Below are positions 53,205 to 64,000 of a stretch of DNA of 64,000 nt, piece by piece. Below the pieces are notes generated by a model. That model was not told where the DNA came from, ran no database searches, and worked only from the letters and a program-made list of their open reading frames with translations. The first letter of the stretch is position 1, and every line of letters starts with the position of its first letter. The DNA is from Aplectana chamaeleonis (lineage: Eukaryota; Nematoda; Chromadorea; Rhabditida; Cosmocercidae), in contig JAPDOI010000209.1 in assembly GCA_029168955.1 (NCBI GenBank), forward strand, positions 434,001 through 498,000, given 5' to 3'. The position numbers and the translations under genes were made by a program.

Positions 53205-54257
53205 GCCCACTGCTACACGTATGAAGCTGTGGGTTCCAAGCTTGCTGCTTCAGTTAGGGAGCAGCAAGCTTTAAGCTCCTGGGATGTCCAAGAGAGCTTA
53301 AAATTTGCTGATTCGTACTTGAAGCAGCAACTTGCAACTTGCAACTCCAACCCTCAAGCATCAAGCTTCAACTTACAGCTCTGATTAAGATACATGAAAT
53401 GTAAGTGTATGTTACGTGTCATTTAAGTGTATTTTACATATAATATAAGTCTAGGTTACATGTCATATAAAGCTAAAATACTAGAACGTCTCAAGTATCT
53501 TACACCGTATATTACCTGAAACATGTTTCCATTTTTCTGAGTATTCGCTCCAAATCAATACTCAGGTATTTATTTGAACAATGTGATTATTGGAGTTACG
53601 GAAAACTACTCGGCTAACTCGAGAACAATTTGAAGGAAAATGTTCATCGTTTACTCGAGCAGTCACCAGTATTCCATGGTCACGTAATTATATACTTCAA
53701 GTTTACTATGAGCGGAATTTTAAAGGACCGCTTCGCACATCCATTGACGCGTCAAATATTCAACGCCAAAAAAATCGTTTTTCTCAGTGACTGATCTAAA
53801 AAGAAAAGATACCCCAACACTTTTCAAGTTTCGTCATGTTTCGCTGAGCCATGGTCGAGATACGCATCAAAGCAGTATTCACAACGTCTGCGCGACACCT
53901 TTTCGCCCAGTATTGTTGATCGTGGCAGTATAAACCCCAAACATGTGGCAGCACGATACCATGGGAGAACAAAGCATTCAATTACATATAACAACCTTTA
54001 TTGTACAATATGTACCTCCCCAAATACGTTATAATACACCAAAGCATAAACTAGATCATCATGAGTGAGCATCAATATCTCCTCTCATTACACAATGCCC
54101 TACTCATCTTGTAAAACAGCAAGGATAATAAAAAATGCTGAAAACTCTATCAGACGATATTCTTCTAAATGGCACAGCCAAGTCTATATATGTATATTCA
54201 AGTAACTGGGTCTCTAGATAGTGAGCAAATGTTTTCCCTCTAACAAGATGCATGTAT

Positions 54258-54824
54258 CTACAACACAAAATTCGTATTATGAGGTACAATGAAAGCAACG
54301 TAGAACGAGGCTATGGTTAAACTTATTAAACGCGTTCCAAACGCAGTTATGTGAAACGAATAGTGTGAGAAATTTCTCATACTCTCACCACAGACTGTCA
54401 GCAGGCTTGCAGTCCTAGTAAGGTACGTCCGACTGGACTGTCCGCCCATGCGGTCGGCGTGCGTTTCGAGCGGCCGTTGCGAAGACATCTTCCGGACGAA
54501 CATCTCCACCGGCTACTACCAGCTGGATGGAATATTATTGAATAGTCGTCTAATACTACTACTGTTAGTCGATTTATAAGCTCGGAAAATGCCTTTGCGA
54601 CGGCCGCTCGACACGCACGCCAACCGCTTGGGCGGGCAATTTCATTCGGACGAACTTTAAGCGTTGAACAGAAAAGAATACTAATTGTAAGGAGCGAAAG
54701 CAGTATGGGAAAACAACACACTATTCAACAAACGTCTATGATATGAGCGAAAGTCACCTTCAGAAGGAAACTCCTTTTCGATGACAGTGGCAACTACCAA
54801 TATAATGAGCACCTTTAAAACCAT
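54258..54824 (-). CDS. Doubtful two-exon small secreted protein
   Basis: Exon 54824-54758 encodes a hydrophobic leader (MVLKVLIILVVATVIEK) and ends G before GTGACT, phase 1. A phase-matched exon at 54394-54258 follows TGACAG and runs to TAG. A minus-strand AATAAA lies at 54003-53998. The intron would contain the 54.43-54.66 kb hairpin. There is no homology I recognise, and the second exon is not clearly coding. Confidence 0.25.
54426..54660. repeat. Foldback MITE
   Basis: CGTCCGACTGGACTGTCCGCCC and GGTCGGCGTGCGTTTCGAGCG are mirrored by CGCTCGACACGCACGCCAACC and GGGCGGGCAATTTCATTCGGACG. It lies in the intron of the doubtful small gene. Confidence 0.7.
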
Positions 54825-54994
54825 TTTGGCCCTATGACGCTGCTTAGAACTAATCTGTACGAAGACAAGGTGCCGAGGCGTTGTTAGCTTATTTTCCGCC
54901 ATTGACTGACAGTTTACCCTATGCTAACCCAGTGGTTCTGAAGGCGTTCCAGATCTGACAGAATTTTTCATGGGGATTTGAAGGTGCTGTTCAT

Positions 54995-55425
54995 GTACCG
55001 TTCACGGCAACGAAAAAAGGCGATTGTGCGGTTGCGTATTTCCACTAAGCATACGGTAGGTTGTGCCATAATCGACGGCAAAGTTGTAATTTTTTTCTGA
55101 ATTTTGAGGGAAAAAACATCGGAAACGCTGAAAATGGTGAGTTCTTCCCCTGCACACTAACATTATCAGTATACCCAACGTCTTTGCCAAGGATACACGC
55201 AGGGATAACGAGAAAAAAGTAATTTTTCTCAGTTACTTCTATTTCTTGTAATTTGCATTTTATCTTGTGTCTGTGGAAAGAAATCTAGCCGTTGCTCAAC
55301 ATTTCCGGTGTTTCTCTTCAAAATCCAAAAAATATATACAACTTTTCCATCGATTATGGCGCAACCTACAATGTGCTTAGTGGAAATACGCAACCACACA
55401 ACCGCTTTTTTCCGTTGCCGTAGAC
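54995..55425. repeat. Foldback repeat, member of the 0.9 / 23.5 kb family
   Basis: CGGCAACGAAAAAAGGCGATTG and GTGCGGTTGCGTATTTCCAC at the left are mirrored by GTGGAAATACGCAACCACAC and TTTTTTCCGTTGCCG at the right; ATCGACGGCAAAGTTG is mirrored by CAACTTTTCCATCGAT inside. Confidence 0.65.
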
Positions 55426-56389
55426 TGTATTGGGTGGGGGTCCACTGGCAAAATTTTGTAAACCCTCAACATACTTTGTTCGAAACATTCTATGAAATAC
55501 CTACAACTTCCTTCAGAAAAAATCTACACAGCTCCGAAAAGCAAACTCAGATTGTGCATCCACAATTTGTTCCTGAAATGCTCATCCAACTTGTAATGGA
55601 CACAATCACCGAAAAAAAGTTTCCTTGTCAGTGTGTACAACTACATGATATCATAACGCTCCAATGGCGTAGACAAGCACACAGAGCAAAACCTCACCTA
55701 AGCCTCATGCTCAAAGCTCCGAGTAGTCGCTAGACTGCTGACTAGATGAAACAAGTTCCCTATCGTATTCAGCCTCTCAAACACTTATCGCAGATTGAAC
55801 AGTCACTTGGTGTATTGCATGTTATAATTCTAGAAGGTAAGCGAACACCTTCTCATTCAAGATGTTGGCCAGTACAAGTTTCGTCGTGCGTTTCAATCTA
55901 GATCAGAACCTAACTTGAATTATGGGCTCCATTAGGTAAAGCCTAAGTCGAGCTCAACCAGCCGACGGACCAATCATCGTCGCGAAGGCGATCCTCAACA
56001 CCACCAAGTAACTGAACTCCCGCTGTAACAAATCCGCTTGCGGCTGATGTTCAGCCTGGCCCCCACGAGTAGCAGGAAGAAAAGAATCCGGAACTATGAA
56101 ACTTTTCTTTGACTATCCGGCCAGCAGTCTAGCAATCACATTGTGGTAATTGAAAGGTAAGTTCCCTGAGAGCACCACAGTGGATCGAATATGTATCTAA
56201 TCGTGAAAGTATCACCATCTCCGGTAAAAGAGCAGCAGCATCAACAAAATTGAGCTGCTGCTAATTGAAAGCATATAGCAGCACTGCTTCACTTGGCTAT
56301 TAAATCAATGTATAAACCTATGGACAACGGATATCTCTATACTATCACAGGCACCAAAATGTGGCGTTTGTAATTGTAGTAACCGGCTG

Positions 56390-56536
56390 TCAACGTCTGA
56401 CCGACTGCACTCGGAGGCCGGTGAGGATGCCTTCTAGCCGATCCACTTTCACCATCAGATCTTTCACTATCCTGTTCACACAGCTGGCGAATCCCTTTCC
56501 TTCCGCACCAGAGACATTCAGCGGCGCCAGAGGGAT
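56390..56536 (-). CDS. nud-2: NudE terminal exon
   Basis: After TTATTCAG the frame encodes IPLAPLNVSGAEGKGF, then a helical C-terminus ending LRVQSVRR and TGA. It matches the conserved C-terminal helix of NDE1/NDEL1 (dynein-side region). The intron before it is 2.6 kb and contains a TTAA-flanked MITE, a foldback and a 39-bp duplication. Confidence 0.85.
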   Translation of the reverse strand: MPLAPLNVSGAEGKGFASCVNRIVKDLMVKVDRLEGILTGLRVQSVRR

Positions 56537-59500
56537 CTGAATAATCTGTTTCGAATACATAGTCAGATCTGTTAAACGAAGGTACAACTACTACTTAACC
56601 CTACATAACATCAACTCGTAAGGCGCATCAAGTCCCTAGACCAGCCTGCCTTCTCAAAACCTACGCCTTAGCAATGGTAAAGTGCTTCAGCCGAGTACGA
56701 ACCCGCGTTTCCATCAGACCTGCAGACAGCATACCTGTCCGCGGAGATGGTTGGGATCTACCATATATGTATGAAAGAAGAATTTCCATCCATTCATCAG
56801 GGAAGCTCCACGGGTCCGCCACTTTGTGGCCGAACTACGGCAAAAGTTGACCTCAATCTTGCCATTTTGAATCCCCATGCGTTCCTATCAGCGATTATCC
56901 CACCGTAAAAAAGTCAAAAGGTCGATACGGTTCAACTGAGACGGAAAACTGGAAAACAACGTAAATTTATCCGCGCGGCTACTACCACAACGTCAAACCA
57001 TTGAAAGCGTTAAAACGAGCCAGGACGACCGTACTTGAACAATCCAAGACAACCGGCCAGTTATTTTTTACCTTAAAAAACAACAGAATGGAACAAAGCC
57101 TTAGGAGAGTTTCGTAGATGGTGGCAACAGCCTCAATTATCGATTGTTTTTTTGGGTCCTGCTTCTCGCCCTGCGACTTTTAAGGTTGGAAATCTACAGG
57201 CTGGTGACTCAGGATTACTCCAGTAGAAAACGCCTGGTTCGTTTTCGACAGCAATGCCATCATCGCGATATTCCAATCAAGCAGTTGTCTCAACCATCAG
57301 TACAGTATGGCCTTCGCCATCCGTTTTGAAGGCAGGGTTCACGATAAATTCCTTTTTTTGAGTTTTCAGTGTGAAACACTACGCTGGCAGATGTTGGATG
57401 GGATAGTGTTGAAGAAAGCAGCGAAAACGGGCCAGAACTCGATAAAAACAGCTGCGCAAAGAAGATTTTGTTAGCCCAGTGTGCCTGCTTTGCCCGCCCG
57501 CCCCCGTTCTGACGAGCTTGTGGCACCGCATCGTTTTCGATGGCAAATGGCCAAGCAACTCCGCCACGTCCAGCCTGATCGATTCGCGCACAATTCGACA
57601 TTAGCGCGCGCTTGCGGAAACTAGCAGGGCGCGTCAGCTCGTCCGCGCCCTGAACCTGTACATGCACTACCACTATTTTAGCTTATTCTGGACGCTTTTC
57701 TCTGCTGTTTCTTCACTATTCGATAGCTCACGGCCAAACAACCACACTTTTGAGTAGAACTCGAATATGATATTCATCGTTGACATTGCCTTTAGCAGCC
57801 GCGCCGCAACTTTGATATCCCTTTCTTGAGGAAAACAGCTTTAAAAACCACTGCACCCATGACTCTCCCGCTATCACTCCCTGACAGAACCACATGAGTC
57901 ACTTTTTTACTTTTCGCATGAATAGTGAAAATGTGAGACACTCCCTCATTAGTCATTTTCACCATTCATGCAAAAAGTAAAAAGTGACTCTTATAGGGCT
58001 CTGTAGCCGTTCGAGACACCCCAACTCCCCCACTCATAACTTTACTGCGCCAGACCTCTGCCGTCTTCGCTTCTTCAAAGACCGTAGGCAAGGTATTTTG
58101 GATAGAACGGCGACTAGTTCGGATACAATCAACTATGCATCTGGATAAACGGCATGCTTTCGGAATGACTCCATTGCATCTGGATAAACGGCATGCTTTC
58201 GGAATGACTCCATAAGTTCTCAAGAAGTATGGAGTGGACCTCTATTAATGGCGCGGGTAAGCAATCGGCAAGTGAGATGAGGTGGATGAGGAAGCTTTTG
58301 AGTAGAAACTTGCGCGTTTGCAGGACCTCGAGCGGAGAATGGCATCACTTCCAAGCCTCAGCTCTTCCGCGAGCAGTGGACGGGGGCTCTCTACACACGG
58401 AGGGAGATTCACGTTCCAACACTACATGCGCGGCGGAAATCCCTTTTGTTTACTTCATCGCTTCAGCGCGTTTATCATGAGCTCCCGCAAATCCACTGCA
58501 TTTTTCGGTTTTAATAGTTGGTTCCCATCATGATTTTTTAGGGCTTCCACACAAAAGTCATGGTTTCAAACAAGCGGAACTTTCTACCCCTGCGGCCGCG
58601 CGGTGTTACTCGTCAGAGTGAGCGTGGTACTCATGTGGTGCTCAAGTCTTCTGCCAGAGGTTGAAACCTCCAGGTGGATGAAGCCATTATGTACGTGTGG
58701 AAACTTCCATAGCTCTCAACATCATGGGATGCACTATCAAAACCAAAGAATTCCGGGAGCTTATGGTAAACGCACTCTAGCGAAGTAAACAGAAGGGATT
58801 TTCGCCGCGCGCGTCGCTTTAGAGCGTGAATCTCGAGCGAGCTCTTCCCTCGGTATGTAGAGCCCCTGTCCCTGCAAGCAGTCACAGCGCGGCTACCTTC
58901 AACAATCAGGGTAAGCGTACGCGCCCAGCTAGATGTTACCCACGGCTAGACACCTCGCGTGTGAAACCCCGCAGTACTGATGCCCCTCCCCCGCACCTCA
59001 ATTATGTAGGCTCGGGGGTTTTCTCGCACGTGGCATTCGCTATCAACACTTTCTCGGCGCACGAATCTTTGCGGCAAATTCTGCGTTCCAAATTAGAACC
59101 CCCCTAAAAAACAGTGTTTATCATAGAAATCCCAGAAAAAAAGAAACATACCTCAGAGTTGTTGCTCCCATTGGTGTTCTTGGAGGAAAGATTCCCAACG
59201 GAAATAACGGAAACACCGTTAATTTTCTCGCTCACTTCAGCAGACGACACAATAGACATAGTCAAGCTGTGCTTAGACTTGATCTGCTCTACTGGCGTCG
59301 GTTCCTCAGGAGTGTCATCTACACGTTCTGCTCTAAGGGGTCCCACCATGAGGAGAGGTCGGTCGGCAGCACGCATCTCCTCTCTGACAAACAGACAATT
59401 CTAAGATAAGGTGACACAAACAACATTCAAAACTACACTCATCATGCATTCTTAAGGCTACCACTACCAATTTTTAGATGCATGTTAGAATAATACATAC

Positions 59501-62500
59501 CGTAACCGATACATCTCCTCTGAGGCTGACTGTTTTTCAGCCAGTTCATTTTCCAGGAGGACCAGCCGTTCGGTCATCTCATTGATCTGGACACAAACAT
59601 TTCTATTCGAAATCGCTCCCAAGCACCCGCAATGACAGTAAACATACCTTTTGTTCTAGATCGACAACTTCTTGGTGATTATTTCTCTCGTGCCTTTCCA
59701 AATCATCATTCAACTGCTCCAATTCCCGAATTCGTGCGCGGCTGCTTATCTGCTCAGCACGAAGCGTCGCAACCTGAAGGAATTTTTAGAAAAATCGAAA
59801 TGAATCCAAAATTTACATTTTCAGAAATACTGACGATACTGACCAGAAAAATTGAAAAGAAAAATGTATCGTCAGTCACTGGGTGAGGGATCGCCGCGAC
59901 GCTGCTCGGGGGGGAAAATTGCCCGATCAATAGCCACTCTCCCTTCGTTTTCCCGCGCGCAATTTTTCCCGCCAAGCAGCGTCGCGGCGATCCCTCATCC
60001 AGTGATGGACGATAGAGCTCACACAAGCTAATGCTAAATGGCAAATCAATAAGCGAAACGACCCCCATCTCGAAACCCCTACCCAATGAAGTCTAATCAA
60101 AAAAATTCTTTAGAAAATTCAACAAGTAAAATGTTTTTGAATCAAAACGGACGTCAAAATCAAGCCGCCCCAGTTTCTCAAGACAATGTTGAAAGCGCTT
60201 TCAAAGTTCCGCGAAAAGTTAAGTCGCAAAGGCAGTAAGGTTAGGTGATTGCGTGTAGGATCTTGGCGGAGCTAGGATCCCTTCCCTTTGACAACCAAAA
60301 TTTTCCAAATTTTCTACAATTAGCTCCTCAAATATTTTTTTGGTCGAAATCGTTACTATCCCCGTCCGTAACATTCGCTTTCGTATAAAAAATTTCTGTC
60401 GTTCTCTGGGCCAACTTCCGGTACGCATTTGCGGACTACGGCTATTCCATCGTACGACGAGTGAGAATCGTGCTGGGACCACTTTCGCCTTTCTCGACAC
60501 GTTTCACCTTTCTCCCAGCACAATTTTGACGCGTCTCATGAAGCAACAGGCCATTCCGGATGAAATGTACTTTTCTAGAACCGTTTTTAGCGTAGAATCC
60601 GATTTCGATCTTCGCAGCTGCCTACAGACCCACTTTGAAAAGAGTCAAACGCGTTTTTCAAAGCCTGGCGGCAATGTGGCACCCCCCCCCCCATAAAATT
60701 TTCAGGGTGTTCTGGAAACAAATTGCGGATTCGGCTCAAAGCTTGTTTGTAGGAGTAATCCAAGGTGGTGAACACGAATCTGGAGTCCGTTTGTCGAAAT
60801 TCTTAGGTTTACTGTAGGTTACGGTAGGTACCACACCATTGGGGGGGGGGCGAAATCTACCTTAGTATTTCGCAGATCGGCAAATGGACATCAAATTTGT
60901 ACTCAGCACCCCATATAGCAACTGCATAAAAATTTAAGGTCAAATCTGAGACTTTGACCAAAATACCGTATGCACACCGCCATCTGCCGTAATCTGTCAA
61001 AAATCGATCAACGGACCTTTTGATTCGTGTTCAGCACTCCAGATAACACTCAGAGGAACAATTTGAGCATTCTTCATCGTAGCACTCCGGAAATCGTCAC
61101 ATGCCGCGTTTTGACTTTAAATTCGCCTCCCGCTGTGAGGCTTTGAACGAATCAAATCGAAAACTCCAGACGATCGACAAATTAACCTCAGATTCTTGAT
61201 CGGCGCCCCAAATAACCCACCTAGGAGGATTCTAAATCAATTCTGGTACATTTTTCCAAGAAGGTTCAAGAGCCTTGTAATTGGTACGAATAAACGCTCA
61301 ACCGAAAATCCGTCCAAGTCCAGAACGCTATCAGTCTGTGCGAAGTTGGAAAATGTGCCTTCACTCAAAAAATTAGCTCAGGAGGCTGTTTTGGGCGCTG
61401 AACACAATTATCAAGTCCGTCTCCGAACTTTCGAAAGAATAATGCGCTTTTAAGAAGGTAATATAAGTGCGAAAATCTGCCGAAAAACGCCAGTAACTTT
61501 TTTTCGGAGTTGTTTTAGCCAGCTGCATAATCGGATTCTACGTCAAGAATGATTCTAGAGAAGTACATTTCATACGGGCTGACTAAAAGTGGTTTCCTTG
61601 TCAGAGTACGATAGTGCATCCCATTTCCCACCCGTTGAGAAATTACACAACCACGCCTGACATAACACAGTAACCAACAGTAATCCGTCATGAATCGACA
61701 GACGTAATTCAGGATCTCCAGTTTCGAATTTTGCATTTCTAAACCGCCATGTGCACTCTGAATAACCCATCACAGAGAGCTTTTGAGAATATTCTGTCTA
61801 AAATCCGCGAACATCGCGTCCATCTCACCGAAGAAAACCTTGGGTGAAAACGCCAAGAAATTCGTTTACAGGATTTCTAGACGACCTTTTCAGATCATAT
61901 TCGGATTTTACGTTGGAGAGTGGTTCTAAGAATTTGAATTTCAATTAAAATTGCTGAAATTTCTTCACAACGTTCCCATATTCATTCTCTACATTCCATT
62001 TGGGGCCTGCGAAAATGAAACATATGACTCTTCTAAATCAACAATTGTCGTCAACAAAATGACGGCTATCGTTTCAGCTGAGCGGTTCCTCTCCTCTCTG
62101 TTCAGGGACGAGACAAAAAAAACACCATGAAAGCTGAGCAAATAAATGCTGCGCTATTTCAAAACGTATCCAGAACAACTTTTCACAGAGATATCAGGTT
62201 TCTAAGAGTCTCATGCCCTATCGACCATGCAACCGCACCCGTTGGAAACACTATAAGATTGAAATCTAGCACAAAGTCTACAACTTGCTAAACAAAATAG
62301 GCCAAGGACGAATCTACGGCAATGCCCAGCAACTGGAATTCGTTACAATTGAAACAAAATACATGAAAACATGGTAGAGGGACAGAAAAGAGGAAATTTA
62401 AAAAAGCAAAAAGACCATACCTCCCTCCGAAGGGACTCTTCAATTTTCAGGAACTCACGCTTCTCCGCCTCATGCTTGTTCTGAAAGAAAAAAATTCGTT

Positions 62501-63722
62501 TGCACCACATTTAGTAAAACATTTCATCAACCAACTTTTAAAAATACCCCAAATTGCTAAAAAATGGATGGTTAAAAAATGACTAGCAATAAACTCGTGT
62601 TTACTGAATTTAGTAAAAAGAGAATGGGAAATTTCTGATTTTTCAGATAAAGAGTGCACCACAAACCCGCCTGAAATTCGGGATAGTAGACTTGCTTTGT
62701 TGTGTGACAAGAAGTATATAGCGTAAGGTGTGGTGGTCACACCTGCGTCTAAGTAAATCAAAGAAGAAACGAGGGGGGGGAGGGGTGGAGGTGTGATGCA
62801 CCACTGTAAATAACCAGAATTGAGCACTTCTAACTTCAGCAAAAAAAAATGGAGAGGGGATCGATCGTAACTCCATCCTGTCGCTATAACGCGGCCCGAT
62901 AGACCGATGCACCACGCCAAGCTACTCCAGTAACACGCCTAGACGATTGTTTCATTTTCATTCCATAATACGTAGTGGGGATGGACCGAATTGAACAAAA
63001 TTAATCTAGTCTGAAATTTCGAAGTACAAATCTGATGTTTGTCCGGACTGCGGTACTATCTGCCATGACACAGCACATCTATTTAACTGTCCGGTGAGAC
63101 CTACCACGCTGACCACAATGGATCTATGAACGAATCCACTACTGTTCGCCCAGTTTCTCCGCCTATGACAAAACCCTCGATGTGGCTGCAAAAGAAAAAG
63201 AAGACAAATAAAATCCTGTCACAGCCTTAATCGGATACATTCAGAAAAATTTCACTGCCATCTTTCGGTTACACCTTTAAAAATATGTTTCGTTTGGAAG
63301 ATGTTGTGGAGCAGGGTTGCAGCACAGAGGAGGGTGTGAGATTCCAGATCTCGAGGAGGGAGTCTGACCGGGACAGGGTCAAGAGGGGCATCGCGTGGTT
63401 TTTTGGTTTTTCAAAATCGGAGCGACCCCCCCCCACCATCATTTTTTGTGACGAATCGACTTGTATCCGAACACCGTTTCGAGAAACAGCGTCAAAATAT
63501 AAAAAAGGCAGACATCTAGGTGACAGACTGTAAATCTGAAACTCATGAATAAAAACAACTTACATGGGCTCGCTCGGCTTCTAGTGTCACCTGGTGAAGT
63601 TTTGTGGTAGCCGCTTTGGCTTCACGTTGTGCATCCTCAATTTCCCGTTCCATGATTGTCTCCATCTCCTGACTACTCGTCTTGTACTCGTCAAAATCTC
63701 TCGCATCCTTTTCGTGAAGACT
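56390..63722 (-). CDS. nud-2: NudE/NDE1 family dynein-LIS1 cofactor, 5' end outside window
   Basis: Six exons: 63722-63564, 62480-62421, 59773-59648, 59586-59501, 59383-59152, 56536-56390 (TGA), all with agreeing phases; 269 residues are in the window. NudE proteins are coiled-coil scaffolds that bind LIS1 and dynein in the cytoplasm. Landmarks: an N-terminal coiled coil (DEYKTSSQEMETIMEREIED, like the EYEAELE region of NDE1), IRELEQLNDDLERHE (matching YIRELEQANDDLERAK), ENELAEKQ (ESELDEKE), MYRLREEMR (VQRLKDEAR), a Ser/Thr-rich linker, and a C-terminal helix RIVKDLMVKVDRLEGIL (matching NIVGDLLRKVGALESKL). C. elegans NUD-2 is about 293 aa, so roughly 20-30 N-terminal residues are missing. The symbol follows the C. 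elegans name. Confidence 0.9.
57324..57793. mobile_element. TTGAAGGCAGGG MITE (A7) in a NudE intron
   Basis: The left end TTTGAAGGCAGGGTTCACGAT and right end ATCGTTGACATTGCCTTTA are inverse repeats. The body matches A3 (GTGTGAAACACTACGCTGGC). It lies between the NudE exon at 59.15-59.38 kb and the terminal exon. Confidence 0.75.
57896..57990. repeat. Short hairpin
   Basis: GAGTCACTTTTTTACTTTTCGCATGAAT is mirrored by ATTCATGCAAAAAGTAAAAAGTGACTC, with a loop of about 40 bp. It lies within a NudE intron. Confidence 0.7.
58136..58213. repeat. Perfect 39-bp direct duplication
   Basis: TGCATCTGGATAAACGGCAT followed by GCTTTCGGAATGACTCCAT occurs twice back to back with no mismatch, which implies a recent duplication or active slippage. 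It lies in the last NudE intron. Confidence 0.9.
58377..58888. mobile_element. Diverged foldback element in a NudE intron
   Basis: GGGGGCTCTCTACACACGGAGGGA, GAGATTCACG and GGAAATCCCTTTTGTTTACTTC on the left match, inverted, GAAGTAAACAGAAGGGATTTTC, CGTGAATCTC and CCTCGGTATGTAGAGCCCC on the right. A plus-strand frame with an acceptor (TTTGCAG at 58315-58321) opens into it, but it has no homology and is attributed to the repeat. Confidence 0.6.
59152..59773 (-). CDS. nud-2: NudE exons 3-5
   Basis: Exon 3 (59773-59648) and exon 4 (59586-59501) encode the second half of the coiled coil, where NDE1-type proteins contact LIS1. Exon 5 (59383-59152) is entered through TTGTCAG, completing an Arg codon. 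It begins EEMRAADRPLLMVG and runs into a low-complexity Ser/Asn linker. An upstream TTAG acceptor would break the frame and is not used. Confidence 0.88.
59870..60011. repeat. Hairpin in a NudE intron
   Basis: GTCACTGGGTGAGGGATCGCC and GCGACGCTGC are mirrored by GCAGCGTCGCGGCGATCCCTC and CCAGTGATGGAC, with about 65 bp between. It begins about 97 bp upstream of the NudE exon's acceptor. Confidence 0.75.
60200..62400. other. NudE intron 2, repeat remnants, no exon seen
   Basis: It contains a block related to 23.3 kb (about 60.38-60.5), runs of C and G (60676-60684, 60841-60850), and the diverged repeat shared with 13.7 kb. No extra exon is needed because flanking NudE exons join in phase 0. 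Confidence 0.4.
63564..63722 (-). CDS. nud-2: NudE exon, first in window
   Basis: 53 codons between TATGTTCAG and CAT|GTAAGTTG. The heptad-rich sequence (MEREIEDAQREAKAATTKL) is the beginning of the long parallel coiled coil. No exon fitting its phase was found in the remaining 278 bp to the window edge. Confidence 0.85.
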
Positions 63723-64000
63723 CTGAACATAGAGGAAATGAGGCAGTCTGTTTTCCAAGCAATAATGAACAGCTGTCTATTACCGGAACAAAATTCCTAT
63801 CCGCAACAGCAGATGAACACTGCTAAATCACCCAAAATGATGATAATCCTGCGGTACTCCATGGTCCCAGCACCATTATCTTACTAGGATCGTTATACGC
63901 CATGACCATTCCGAACGAAAGAAGCCTATCTAGGATCAATTTTTGACGAAGAACACTAATTTTACATTGCAGCTGCAATAAGTTTCTCTGAACGGAGTTA

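Overview
This is nuclear DNA of a nematode, most likely a strongylid/hookworm-like parasite (Ancylostoma type). The reasons are AT-rich introns with the nematode acceptor TTTTCAG, 60-80 nt introns mixed with multi-kb introns, a complete animal EOGT gene, a NudE gene, a hookworm-style Penelope element with a GIY-YIG tail, a mariner copy, and a very high density of foldback MITEs. The genus is inference. No prokaryotic, organellar or viral genes were seen. Most long ORFs are by-products of repeats; the real genes were found by joining splice sites.

Layout. 1-7.6 kb: stacked transposons (a foldback element around 2-4.1 kb containing a hairpin MITE and a decayed mariner, a 1-kb palindrome with tRNA-like B boxes, and another palindrome at 6.35-6.97 kb). 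7.8-8.3 kb (+): a three-exon gene for a 72-aa secreted six-cysteine peptide. 11.72-49.48 kb (-): a complete 13-exon EOGT gene of 514 codons; its exon phases all close. EOGT intron 8 is about 24.55 kb (19543-44095). Inside it, on the opposite strand, lies a second gene (exons at 25965-43163 +) for a four-helix membrane protein. Inside a 7.8-kb intron of that gene sits a third candidate gene (32001-32781 +), plus a Penelope remnant (33.3-34.8 kb) and several MITEs. 49.5-56.3 kb: intergenic, with GC-rich twin hairpins, an inverted minisatellite and a doubtful small secreted gene (54258-54824 -). 56.39-63.72 kb (-): six exons of a nudE/NDE1 homologue whose N-terminal exon(s) lie beyond the right edge.

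How it fits together. EOGT is an ER-lumen O-GlcNAc transferase for EGF repeats, and NudE is a cytosolic dynein/LIS1 cofactor; they are unrelated neighbours on the same strand. The nested membrane-protein gene has no known link to EOGT beyond position. The strongest structural themes are (i) genes nested up to three deep in one expanded intron and (ii) TTAA-flanked MITE families (TTAAAGGCAGTG... and TTAAAGGCATCG...) spread through introns and intergenic DNA.
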